From Microbacterium sp. LKL04 (lineage in GTDB: Bacteria > Actinomycetota > Actinomycetes > Actinomycetales > Microbacteriaceae): a DNA stretch of 64,000 nucleotides. The DNA lies in NCBI RefSeq assembly GCF_900102005.1, contig NZ_LT627736.1, positions 2,666,001-2,730,000 of the forward strand. The letters are read 5' to 3'. The translations under genes were made by a program, and so were the position numbers. Numbering within the stretch: position 1 is the first letter of the stretch; each line of letters starts with the position of its first letter. Of this stretch, positions 10,190-17,934 are shown piece by piece. The notes beneath the pieces were generated by a model that made no database searches, had not been told where the DNA came from, and worked only from the letters and a program-made list of their open reading frames with translations.

Positions 10190-11007
10190 TCGCGATCGAC
10201 GTGGAGATCGGAGCGGCGACGCATCCGGGCCTGCGGCGACGCGTCAACGAGGATTCGCATCTGGCGGAGTACCCGCTGTTCCTCGTCGCCGACGGCATGG
10301 GCGGTCACGACGCGGGAGCCGCAGCGAGCTCCGCCGTCGTCACCGAGTTCCGCACCCTCGTCGGCCGCGACTCCGTCGGCATCGAGGAGATGCGGGGCGC
10401 CCTCGCCCGGGCACGTGCCGCCGTACTCCGGATCAGCCATGAGGGGCGTGCGGCCGGCACGACCCTCACCGGCGTCGCGGTCACCGAGGTCGGCGGGCAC
10501 GGCTACTGGCTCACGATCAACGTGGGCGATTCGCGCACCTACCGGTACGCGGAAGGTGAGCTCGAGCAGATCAGCGTCGATCATTCCGTCGTCCAGGAAC
10601 TCATCGACGCGGGCGAGCTGACCGGCGAAGCGGCAGGCCGCGATTCGCGGCGCAACGAGATCACCCGCGCGATCGGCGCCGGCAGCGGCGGTGAGGCCGA
10701 CTTCTGGCTCGTCGCGGCCGAACCGGGGGACCGCATGCTCATCTGCTCGGACGGGCTGTCGGGCGAGGTTCCCGAAGAGCGCATCAGCGGCATCCTGCGA
10801 GATGTGAGCGACCCCGGCGAAGCGGCGACCCGCCTCGTTCACGAGGCGATGCTCCACGGCGGTCGCGACAACATCACGGCTGTCGTGGTCGATGCCGTCC
10901 GCGTGTCAGGGCAGGATGATGATGCGTACGACACGTCGCCCGCGGGCCGCGTGTCGCACGCCGACGAGGACACACGGCCGCGTGCAGCGGCAGGAGGAGA
11001 CGCCTGA
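10186..11007 (+). CDS. PP2C-family Ser/Thr protein phosphatase
   Basis: 273 residues. Removes phosphate from Ser/Thr residues using two metal ions. Motifs seen: RRVNEDS near the N terminus, VADGMGGHDAG (metal-binding Asp-Gly), VGDSRTYR, the CSDGLSGEV motif and the terminal GRDNITAVVVD. The domain is complete and soluble, with a 40-residue hydrophilic tail. The ATG overlaps the preceding stop and the TGA overlaps the next ATG. It is the counterpart of the kinase three genes downstream, as in many actinobacterial FHA-PP2C-STPK clusters. Confidence 0.95.
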   Translation: MIAIDVEIGAATHPGLRRRVNEDSHLAEYPLFLVADGMGGHDAGAAASSAVVTEFRTLVGRDSVGIEEMRGALARARAAVLRISHEGRAAGTTLTGVAVTEVGGHGYWLTINVGDSRTYRYAEGELEQISVDHSVVQELIDAGELTGEAAGRDSRRNEITRAIGAGSGGEADFWLVAAEPGDRMLICSDGLSGEVPEERISGILRDVSDPGEAATRLVHEAMLHGGRDNITAVVVDAVRVSGQDDDAYDTSPAGRVSHADEDTRPRAAAGGDA

Positions 11008-12470
11008 TGCGCTCTGTGCGATACCGGCCTGACGGCAACGCCGAGGCGTGGCGTGCTGCCGTGACCGGATCCGCGCTCGCTGTGCTGCCGCCGGCGGTCA
11101 CCCCGCACGCGGTCGAGGGCGTCTGGCGTCGCCTGGACGGCGGGGGCATCGGTGCCGTCCTCGAGTCCCTGACCGGCGCGTTCGGGACGTCGCTCGCGGC
11201 GATCCCGCCCTTCGGTCTCGCCGTCGCCGAGGGCGACGGCGTCCGGGTCGCCGTCCGAGGTCCGGTCACGCTCGTCGTCGAGACCGCGGACGGCGTCGAC
11301 GCGATCTCGGGCGACGGCGTCGCCACCTGGACCGAACGGTTCCTCGCCGGGGTCGTGCGCGTGAGCGTCGACCTCGGGACGGGCACGGATGCCGACATGC
11401 TGCCGATCGAATCGGGAGTCGTCCCTGCGGCCGAGGTCGTCTTCGACCTGGCGGGCGGCGATACTCCGACGCCCGTCGCCGCCGCCGCACCGGCGGTGTC
11501 TGCCCCCGCCGCCGAGCCCGAACGCGCGCTCGAGCCCGAACCCGCGCTCGAGCCCGTGCCGGAGCCGGAGCCCGTGGCGGAGCCGGAGCCCGTTCTCGAG
11601 CCGGAGCCTGAGCCGGCCGTCAAGCCTGCGCCCGCGGCGGAGCCGGAGCCCGCGGCGGAGGCCGCCTCCTCGCCGGAGGTGGAATCCCCGGCCGATCTCG
11701 GCGAGACCATCGCCTCACCCCGCACCCGGGCGAAGGAACCCGCCTCTGAGCTCGCGCCGGAGCCCGCGACCCCCGGCCTCGTCACCGGCGTGCCGCCCCT
11801 GCACACCCTCGGCGGATCGCCGGTGTCCACCCCGGGCGGATCCGCGCCCCACAGTGCGGCGACCCCCTCCGAGACCGTCTCCGGCATCGACGACGACCCC
11901 GAGCTCGGCGCGACGGTCGCGAGCCCGCGCACGGCGGCCAAGGGAACGACGGCGGTGCCCGCTCTCCCGCCCTTCGTGCCGCCTGTGCCGCCGCTGCCGC
12001 CGGACGTGGCAGGCGCCGCGCAATTGGGTGACCACGACGGCGCCACCGTGTCGGTCGCCGAGGCCCGCGCGATGCGCGCGGCATCCACGTCCTACGACTC
12101 GATCGAGGACGTCCCGCCGCGCAGCCCCTCCCGCGGACGCATCCGCCTCGCCGACGGGCGGGTCGTCGAGCTGGAGCGCACCGTCATCATCGGGCGCCGT
12201 CCCCGCTCCACCCGCCCGGCCGAGAACGACCTGCCCACGCTGGTCGCCGTCGACGGGCCGCAGCACGACATCTCGCGCAACCACGTCGAGATCCGCGCCG
12301 AGGGCGAGCACGTGCTCGCCGTCGATCTCGCGAGCACCAACGGCACCGTCCTCCTCCGCGGCGGCCACGACCCCGTGCGACTCCACCCGAACGAGCCGAC
12401 CATGGTGATCGACGCCGACGTACTCGATCTCGGCGACGGCGTCACCCTCACCTTCGAGGACCTTCCGTGA
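11007..12470 (+). CDS. FHA domain protein with Pro/Glu-rich linker
   Basis: 487 residues, with no signal peptide or membrane helix. The first 150 residues form an unassigned globular domain. Residues 165-220 are a low-complexity Pro-Glu-Ala stretch (EPEP repeats), then a disordered region to about 365. The last 100 residues are an FHA domain with IIGRRPR, SRNHVEI and STNGTV. The disordered part carries three similar Thr sites: G-E-T-I-A-S-P-R-T (Thr234), G-A-T-V-A-S-P-R-T (Thr303) and G-A-T-V-S (Thr347). These look like candidate kinase or FHA recognition sites. It overlaps PP2C (TGATG) and the kinase (GTGA). Probably a soluble phospho-switch adaptor; the substrate is unknown. Confidence 0.88.
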   Translation: MRSVRYRPDGNAEAWRAAVTGSALAVLPPAVTPHAVEGVWRRLDGGGIGAVLESLTGAFGTSLAAIPPFGLAVAEGDGVRVAVRGPVTLVVETADGVDAISGDGVATWTERFLAGVVRVSVDLGTGTDADMLPIESGVVPAAEVVFDLAGGDTPTPVAAAAPAVSAPAAEPERALEPEPALEPVPEPEPVAEPEPVLEPEPEPAVKPAPAAEPEPAAEAASSPEVESPADLGETIASPRTRAKEPASELAPEPATPGLVTGVPPLHTLGGSPVSTPGGSAPHSAATPSETVSGIDDDPELGATVASPRTAAKGTTAVPALPPFVPPVPPLPPDVAGAAQLGDHDGATVSVAEARAMRAASTSYDSIEDVPPRSPSRGRIRLADGRVVELERTVIIGRRPRSTRPAENDLPTLVAVDGPQHDISRNHVEIRAEGEHVLAVDLASTNGTVLLRGGHDPVRLHPNEPTMVIDADVLDLGDGVTLTFEDLP

Positions 12471-14191
12471 GCTCCAAGCGCGCCCCTGCGCCGCCGCCCC
12501 AACTGCCCGGCTTCTCGTACGTCCAGGTCCTCGGGTCCGGGGGCTTCGCCGACGTCTACCTGTACGAGCAGGCGCTGCCGCGGCGTCGGGTCGCGGTCAA
12601 GGTCCTCCTCGCCGACAAGATGACCAGCGGCGTCGCCGAGCAGTTCCAGGCCGAGGCCAATGTCATGGCGATGCTGTCGACGCATCCCGCCATCGTCACG
12701 ATCTACCAGGCCGGTGTGTCGGACGACGGCCGCTCGTATCTGGTGATGGAGTACTGCTCCAAGCCGAATCTGCAGGTGCGTGCCCGGTCGGCGCCCATCT
12801 CGGTCGCGGAGTCGCTTCGCGTCGGCATCCAGGTCGCCGCAGCCGTCGAGACGGCGCACCGTGCCGGCATCCTCCACCGCGACATCAAGCCGGCGAACAT
12901 CCTCGTCACGGAGTACAACCGCCCCGCGCTCACCGACTTCGGCATCGCGACGACGGCGGAGGGCACCGATCCGTCGGCCGGGATGTCGATCCCGTGGTCG
13001 CCGCCGGAGTCGTTCGCCGACAGCCCCGACTTCACCGTGCAGTCCGATGTCTGGGCTCTGGGCGCGACGGTCTACAACCTGCTGGCGGGTCGGTCGCCGT
13101 TCGAGGTGCCCGGAGGGCGCAACGGCGGCGCGGATCTGATCCGCCGCATCGAGTCGGAGCCGCTCGCGCGCCTCGAGCGCGCGGACGTGCCGGCGTCCCT
13201 GTTCCAGGTGCTCGAACGCTCCATGTCGAAGCGGCCGGGCGACAGGTACGAATCCGCCGTCGCCTTCGCGCGTGCTCTGCAGAAGGTGCAGATCGAGCTG
13301 GCTCACTCCGTCACCCCGATCGACATCCTCGACGACGCTCCGCCCATCGAGGACGAGGAGGAGGACGGCGAACTCACCCGCGTCCGCGGCATCGTCAGCA
13401 TCGATCCGCACACGTCGCCCGCCGCGGGGCCCACGTGGGAGCGTTCCGCTCTCGCCGGCGGGCTCGGCACAGGGGTGGATGCCACGGCTCGCCGGGACAC
13501 CTCGGGCTGGGCACCCGTCGACACGGGCACGAACACCGGCTCCGACGCGACCATGCTGCGCCCGCCGACGGCCATCCCGCCGTCTGCCCCGGTCACCACC
13601 GCGGCGGACGAGGGCACGATCGTGCGGGGGCCCCAGCGCATCCCCGCTGCCACGGCGCCGACGTCGCCTCTTCCGCCGTCTGCGACGACCGGTGCGCCGC
13701 GGGCCGCATCTCCGCAGGCCGCATCTCCGCAGGACACGGCACCGCCGACGGATGCTCCGGCCACGTCCCGCAGAGGTCTGTGGATCGGGCTGATCGCCGC
13801 CGCTGTCGTCGCCATCGTCGTGGTGGGAGCTGTCGTCGTCGCGTCCCTCCTGACGCCCCCGGTCGACGAGGCAGCTCCCGAGACCTCGCCCTCGGCGGCG
13901 CCGATCCCGCAGGATCCCGTGTCGGAGTTCATCGCGCCGCCGACCGAGGGCGAGAGTTCCGTGTCGGGCGACAAGGCGACGTTCCGCTGGATCAACCCCG
14001 ATCCGCAGGAGGGGGACACCTACCTGTGGCAGCAGGTCCGTCTCGACGGCGGCGAGGCGACGGCGGCGAACGTGCGGGAGACGAACGTCACGGTCTCCCT
14101 CGGCTCGGACACCCAGCTCTGCATCGACGTCAGCGTGCGCCGTGAGAACGGCTCGACGAGCGACCCGCTCCGCATCTGCGCGACGTCCTGA
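12467..14191 (+). CDS. Membrane Ser/Thr protein kinase (PknB-type)
   Basis: 574 residues from the GTG at 12467. The N-terminal kinase domain (15-280) has the glycine loop GSGGFADV, Lys45, HRDIKPAN (137-144) and DFG (157-159). All catalytic residues are intact. A juxtamembrane disordered stretch follows with two Thr motifs, D-A-T-M-L-R (Thr362) and E-G-T-I-V-R (Thr384). One membrane helix lies around 440-462, and an outer domain of about 110 residues could act as a sensor. No PASTA repeats are present, so it is not a PknB orthologue in the strict sense. Last gene of the coupled operon. Phosphorylation of the two FHA proteins is inferred. Confidence 0.95.
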   Translation: MSSKRAPAPPPQLPGFSYVQVLGSGGFADVYLYEQALPRRRVAVKVLLADKMTSGVAEQFQAEANVMAMLSTHPAIVTIYQAGVSDDGRSYLVMEYCSKPNLQVRARSAPISVAESLRVGIQVAAAVETAHRAGILHRDIKPANILVTEYNRPALTDFGIATTAEGTDPSAGMSIPWSPPESFADSPDFTVQSDVWALGATVYNLLAGRSPFEVPGGRNGGADLIRRIESEPLARLERADVPASLFQVLERSMSKRPGDRYESAVAFARALQKVQIELAHSVTPIDILDDAPPIEDEEEDGELTRVRGIVSIDPHTSPAAGPTWERSALAGGLGTGVDATARRDTSGWAPVDTGTNTGSDATMLRPPTAIPPSAPVTTAADEGTIVRGPQRIPAATAPTSPLPPSATTGAPRAASPQAASPQDTAPPTDAPATSRRGLWIGLIAAAVVAIVVVGAVVVASLLTPPVDEAAPETSPSAAPIPQDPVSEFIAPPTEGESSVSGDKATFRWINPDPQEGDTYLWQQVRLDGGEATAANVRETNVTVSLGSDTQLCIDVSVRRENGSTSDPLRICATS

Positions 14192-14204
14192 GCGATCGGC
14201 TCAG
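14188..14204. terminator. Possible short convergent terminator
   Basis: CTGAGC-GATCG-GCTCAG is a 6-bp perfect hairpin spanning the stop codons of the kinase gene and the convergent resolvase-like gene. It has no clear U-tract, so terminator function is uncertain. Confidence 0.3.
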
Positions 14205-14635
14205 CTCCGGTCGAGCACCTTTACGATGACCGACCGACGGCGCAGCTCCGCGACCGTCCGGGTCTCCTCGTGCGCGTCGCGGCCGAGCGCCTTGACGTCG
14301 GTGACGACGAGCACGTCCCCGGCTCCCAGGCGGCCGAACAGGCGCGTGAGCCGTTCCTCCCACGTCTCCCCGATGTCGGGGGCGGGATGCCGGAACCCCT
14401 CGATCGGCACGCCGAACTGCGCGAGCGCCTCGCGCTGCGCGACGACGCTCGGCATGTCGGGTCGCGAGACGACGAGACCCACGAGCCGCGAGCCGGCCGG
14501 GAGGGCGAGCCACCACTCCGGGCTGGGGTGCAGCGCGGCGAAGCCGGGGGCATCCGTCGTCGGATCGTCGGGGATCGCGATGAGGCGCGATTCCGCGTAG
14601 TCCCCGGGTGCCGGTTCGTCCGCGCGTGCGTCCAC
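14201..14635 (-). CDS. Stand-alone degenerate serine-recombinase N-terminal-like protein
   Basis: 144 residues. The GTG at 14635 was chosen because GGAGGAG lies 6 bases upstream. Residues 50-140 align by pattern with the catalytic domain of resolvases/invertases: strand LVGLVVSRPD, the helix VVAQREALAQFGV, then LGAGDVLVVTDVKALGRD, matching the family's GDxLVVxxLDRLGR. Ser57 falls where the nucleophile is expected. The Arg just before it is absent (VVS instead of RVS), and the first Arg of DRLGR is Ala116, with Arg119 kept. No DNA-binding C-terminal domain, no terminal repeats and no neighbouring mobile genes are visible. A domesticated non-recombining derivative is the best reading; function is unknown. 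Confidence 0.7.
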   Translation of the reverse strand: MDARADEPAPGDYAESRLIAIPDDPTTDAPGFAALHPSPEWWLALPAGSRLVGLVVSRPDMPSVVAQREALAQFGVPIEGFRHPAPDIGETWEERLTRLFGRLGAGDVLVVTDVKALGRDAHEETRTVAELRRRSVIVKVLDRS

Positions 14636-14738
14636 TATGATCTCCTCCGCGAGCGACGACGCGGTCAGCGCCGCCGCACTCCATTGTGCCCGATGGCCCC
14701 ATTGTGTCCGATCGCGCGGGCGCGCGGGGGGGCGCGAG

Positions 14739-14804
14739 TAGGGTTCCGGGCGTGGACGCAACCCGTGTCGTCCGAGGCGGCGGCGGGAGTAGCGTCCGGG
14801 CATG
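14739..14804 (+). promoter_or_regulatory. Two near-identical leaderless promoter/start modules before ypfJ
   Basis: TAGGGT (14739) followed 7 bases later by GTG (14752), and TAGCGT (14790) followed 6 bases later by ATG (14802), both flanked by GAG...CCGGGC. The second gives a leaderless ypfJ start. The first would start a 17-codon frame ending in a TGA that overlaps the ypfJ ATG. Good -35 boxes were not found. Confidence 0.4.
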
Positions 14805-15677
14805 ACCTTCAACCCGAACGCGGATGTGCGGGGCAAGAGCGCGACCCGCCGCGGTGGCCGCGGCCCGATGATCGCCGGTGGCGCCGGAGTCGGGGTGATC
14901 GGCATCGCCGTGCTGCTCTTCTCGCTCTTCACCGGGCAGGACCTCAGCGGGCTTCTCGGGGGCGCGCCGGGCGGCGGCGGTTCCGAGCCGGGGACGGCGT
15001 TGACGAACTGCCAGACCGGCAGCGATGCGAACAACGACGACGCGTGCCGGCTCGACGCCGGCGAAGAGGTCATCAACTCCTACTGGGAGGGCGAGTTCGG
15101 CGGCGACTACCGGGCTCCGAGCCTCGTGATCGTCGATCAGCAGGCGCAGACGCCGTGCGGAACGGCATCCAATCAGACGGGTCCGTTCTACTGCCCGACC
15201 GACGAGACCGTGTACATCGACCCCACGTTCTGGTCGATCCTGCGCGGTCAGTTGGGCGCCGAGGGCGGCGACTTCGCGCAGCTGTACGTGCTCGCGCACG
15301 AGTACGGCCACCACGTGCAGCACCTGACGGGTGTCTTCGAGGACCACCCGCGCGACGGGACGGGTGAGGACAGCAACGCCGTCCGGACCGAACTGCAGGC
15401 CGACTGCTTCGCCGGAGCCTGGGCCGCAGAGGCTCCGAAGCAGACGGATGCCGCCGGGCAGCCCTACCTGCTCGAGCCGACGCGGGCGCAGATCGACGAT
15501 GCGCTCTCCGCCGCGGCGGCCGTCGGGGACGACCACATCCAGGAGCAGTCGGGACGCGTGAACCCCGAGAGCTGGACCCACGGCTCGAGCGAGCAGCGAC
15601 AGCGCTGGTTCATGGCCGGCTACGAGGGCGGCCACGCGGCGTGCGACACGTTCGCCGTGTCGGGTGCGGAGCTCTGA
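14802..15677 (+). CDS. ypfJ: YpfJ-type neutral zinc metallopeptidase
   Basis: 291 residues. A Type II-like membrane anchor (about 23-43) is preceded by a basic N terminus, so the rest is exposed outside the membrane. The zinc motif is HEYGHH at 166-171 (His166, Glu167, His170), matching the HExxH variant of the YpfJ/KPN_02809 family (Pfam zinc_peptidase family). A third-ligand region, RTELQADCFAGAWA, lies about 30 residues on. Four Cys in the exposed part may form disulfides. The ATG sits 6 bases after a TAGCGT box, so translation is probably leaderless. It is divergent from the resolvase-like gene. The physiological substrate of this family is not established. Confidence 0.92.
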   Translation: MTFNPNADVRGKSATRRGGRGPMIAGGAGVGVIGIAVLLFSLFTGQDLSGLLGGAPGGGGSEPGTALTNCQTGSDANNDDACRLDAGEEVINSYWEGEFGGDYRAPSLVIVDQQAQTPCGTASNQTGPFYCPTDETVYIDPTFWSILRGQLGAEGGDFAQLYVLAHEYGHHVQHLTGVFEDHPRDGTGEDSNAVRTELQADCFAGAWAAEAPKQTDAAGQPYLLEPTRAQIDDALSAAAAVGDDHIQEQSGRVNPESWTHGSSEQRQRWFMAGYEGGHAACDTFAVSGAEL

Positions 15678-15701
15678 GAGCCTCGCCCAGGAGGCGACTG
15701 A

Positions 15702-15869
15702 TAGGCTGAACGGGTTGCGGTGCCTTCTCTGGTGCCCCTCGCGTCGTAGAACGCATCATCCGCTGCCGATCCACCGATCGTCGCTGGCGACTCCTTCTCA
15801 CGGCGAACCCGTCTGCGCATCCGCACTCGGGACACCGATCCGGGCGAACACGCCCGAGTTAGTTCTCTC
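15702..15869 (+). promoter_or_regulatory. Probable long 5' leader of the DEAD-box helicase gene
   Basis: TAGGCT at 15702 resembles a -10 box, which would leave a leader of about 155 bases before the helicase ATG at 15870. There is no Shine-Dalgarno directly before the ATG. No convincing ORF or riboswitch was seen in this stretch. Long structured leaders are common for cold-induced RNA helicases. Confidence 0.3.
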
Positions 15870-17417
15870 ATGACTGAACCCACGTTCGGCACGCTCGGCG
15901 TGCCCGCTCCCCTCGTCACCGCGCTCGCCGCGGACGGCAAGACCACCCCGTTCCCGATCCAGATCGACACGCTCCCCGACACGCTCGCCGGTCGCGACGT
16001 GCTCGGCCGCGGCCGCACCGGCTCGGGCAAGACCCTCGCCTTCTCGATCCCCATGGTCGCCCGCCTCGGACAGGGCCTGGCCGGCGGCACCCGCCGTCGC
16101 GGCCGCATCCTGGGCCTCGTCCTCGCACCGACCCGCGAACTCGCGACCCAGATCGACCGCACCCTCGCACCGCTAGCCGCCGCGTACGGGATGAAGACCG
16201 CGACGGTCTTCGGCGGCGTGAACCAGAACCGTCAGGTCGAGGCGATCCGCGGCGGTGCCGACATCGTCGTGGCCTGCCCCGGCCGCCTCGAGGACCTCAT
16301 GCAGCAGAAGCTCGTGAGCCTCGACGCCGTCGAGATCACCGTCATCGATGAGGCCGACCACATGGCCGACCTCGGCTTCCTGCCCGGTGTCACCCGCATC
16401 CTGAACGCGACCCCGCAGGGCGCGCAGCGCATGCTGTTCAGCGCGACGCTGGACAACGGCGTCGACAAGCTCGTGAGCCGCTTCCTGCAGAACGAGGTGC
16501 TGCACTCGGTCGACGAGGCGCACTCTCCCGTCGCCGCGATGACGCACCACGTCTTCCACGTTCCCGGCTCCGACGAGAAGAAGGAGCTCGTGCGCTTCCT
16601 CGCCTCGGGCACCGGTCGCCGGATCCTGTTCCTGCGCACCAAGCACGCCGCGAAGAAGCTCGCGAAGCAGCTGACCTCGCAGGGCATCCCGTCGGTCGAC
16701 CTGCACGGCAACCTCTCGCAGCCGCAGCGTGACCGCAACCTCGCCGCGTTCTCGGACGGTACCGCCCGGGTGCTCGTCGCGACCGACGTCGCCGCCCGCG
16801 GTGTGCACGTCGACAACGTCGAACTCGTCGTCCACGTCGACCCGCCCATGGAGCACAAGGCGTACCTGCACCGCTCGGGCCGCACCGCCCGCGCCGGCGC
16901 CGAGGGAGCCGTCGTCACCGTCGTGCTCCCGGAGCAGCGTCGCGACGTCGACTCGCTGCTGCGCAAGGCGTCGATCTCCGTCACGCCCGAGACCGTGACC
17001 GCGGCATCCGCCTCGGTCGTCGAGCTCGTCGGCCAGATCGCCCCGCACGTCACCCCGGCGCCCGAGCAGCCGCACACCCGCGGCGGGGGCCAGAGCCAGG
17101 GCGCGAATGCGCAGCGCAAGCGCGCCGCCCGCGAGGGTCAGGGCGGCGGACGCGGCCAGGGCGGCGGACGCGGCGAGGGCGGCGGGCGCGGTCGCGGTCA
17201 GGGCCGCACCTCCGACGCCACGCGCCGTACCGCAGACGCCCCGCGTCGCGACGGTCAGCCCGCTCGCGCGGCCGGCCAGGCCGCCTCGCACGGCGCTCCG
17301 AAGGCCGCTCCGGCCGGCGGCGCCCGGCGCACCGGCCGCCGCGCCAGCGGTGGCGGTTCGCTCACCGTCGGCTCGGTCGTCCGCCAGAACGGTGCCGGCC
17401 GCCGCAGCGGTCGCTGA
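15870..17417 (+). CDS. DEAD-box ATP-dependent RNA helicase
   Basis: 515 residues. An RNA helicase that unwinds short duplexes and probably acts in ribosome assembly, RNA turnover or cold adaptation. Motifs in order: Q motif (TTPFPIQ), motif I GRTGSGKT, Ia PTRELATQ, II DEAD, III SAT, then RGVHVDNV and HRSGRTARAG in the second RecA domain. The catalytic core ends near residue 390. The tail is 120 residues of Gly/Arg/Gln-rich repeats (GGGRGQ type) and basic residues, typical of an RNA-binding extension. All core motifs are intact. A strong hairpin terminator follows at 17436-17472. Confidence 0.95.
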   Translation: MTEPTFGTLGVPAPLVTALAADGKTTPFPIQIDTLPDTLAGRDVLGRGRTGSGKTLAFSIPMVARLGQGLAGGTRRRGRILGLVLAPTRELATQIDRTLAPLAAAYGMKTATVFGGVNQNRQVEAIRGGADIVVACPGRLEDLMQQKLVSLDAVEITVIDEADHMADLGFLPGVTRILNATPQGAQRMLFSATLDNGVDKLVSRFLQNEVLHSVDEAHSPVAAMTHHVFHVPGSDEKKELVRFLASGTGRRILFLRTKHAAKKLAKQLTSQGIPSVDLHGNLSQPQRDRNLAAFSDGTARVLVATDVAARGVHVDNVELVVHVDPPMEHKAYLHRSGRTARAGAEGAVVTVVLPEQRRDVDSLLRKASISVTPETVTAASASVVELVGQIAPHVTPAPEQPHTRGGGQSQGANAQRKRAAREGQGGGRGQGGGRGEGGGRGRGQGRTSDATRRTADAPRRDGQPARAAGQAASHGAPKAAPAGGARRTGRRASGGGSLTVGSVVRQNGAGRRSGR

Positions 17418-17435
17418 CCCGCAACAACATCCAGG

Positions 17436-17472
17436 TCGAGAGCCGCACCCCGTCCACAGGGGTGCGGCTCTC
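17436..17472. terminator. Convergent (bidirectional) hairpin terminator
   Basis: A perfect 15-bp inverted repeat (17436-17450 with 17458-17472) around a 7-base loop, between the convergent helicase gene and the 17524-17934 gene. The arms read CGAGAGCCGCACCCC and its complement. There is no long U-tract, as is usual in high-GC actinobacteria. Confidence 0.8.
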
Positions 17473-17523
17473 GCCGTCTGTCCCGCACGACGGTGGGCGG
17501 GACAGGTCTCGAAAAGTCAGGGC

Positions 17524-17934
17524 TCAGTCGGCGGCATCCATCAGCGGGTCGATGACGGACCCGGTGACGGTGACCATCCGCCCGGTGATCGAGGCGATGC
17601 GGAAGACGGTTGCCTGCGGCGGGGTCGAGGCATCGAGGGGGAGGATGACGACCTCCACCCGGTAGTCGCCGATGGAGAGGATGCCGTGGCCCGGCGCATC
17701 GGCGAGGACGACATAGGTCCGCGCCCGGGCGCGCGCCCCGTCCTGCTCGGTCGCGACGGACGCTCTCGGATCGCGGGAGCGGGGGAAGATGCTCCGCAGC
17801 GGGGGAGGATCGAGTCCGTTGGTCGGTCCGCCCATGACCCGCAGGGGATAGAGGGCGAGGACCTGGCCGACGAAGAGCTCGATGACGTCGTCGGCACCCT
17901 CGGATCGCGCGCCGTCGTCGCGCGCCGCGGTCAC
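17524..17934 (-). CDS. Conserved-looking hypothetical protein coupled to tagD
   Basis: 136 residues, not recognised. The GTG at 17934 overlaps the stop of the cytidylyltransferase gene (GTGA), which fixes the start and implies coupled translation. The protein is soluble, with a predicted alpha/beta pattern: an N-terminal helix (DDVIELFVGQVLALYPL), a loop rich in Pro and Arg, then beta strands (TYVVLADAPG, YRVEVVILPL, TVFRIASITG). There is no signal peptide, Cys or metal motif. It is last in the minus-strand unit and its role is unknown. Confidence 0.7.
   Translation of the reverse strand: MTAARDDGARSEGADDVIELFVGQVLALYPLRVMGGPTNGLDPPPLRSIFPRSRDPRASVATEQDGARARARTYVVLADAPGHGILSIGDYRVEVVILPLDASTPPQATVFRIASITGRMVTVTGSVIDPLMDAAD

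Noticed and set aside
14201..14635. Active site-specific recombinase with attachment sites
   Set aside because: Catalytic Arg residues are changed, there is no DNA-binding domain, and no flanking inverted repeats were seen.
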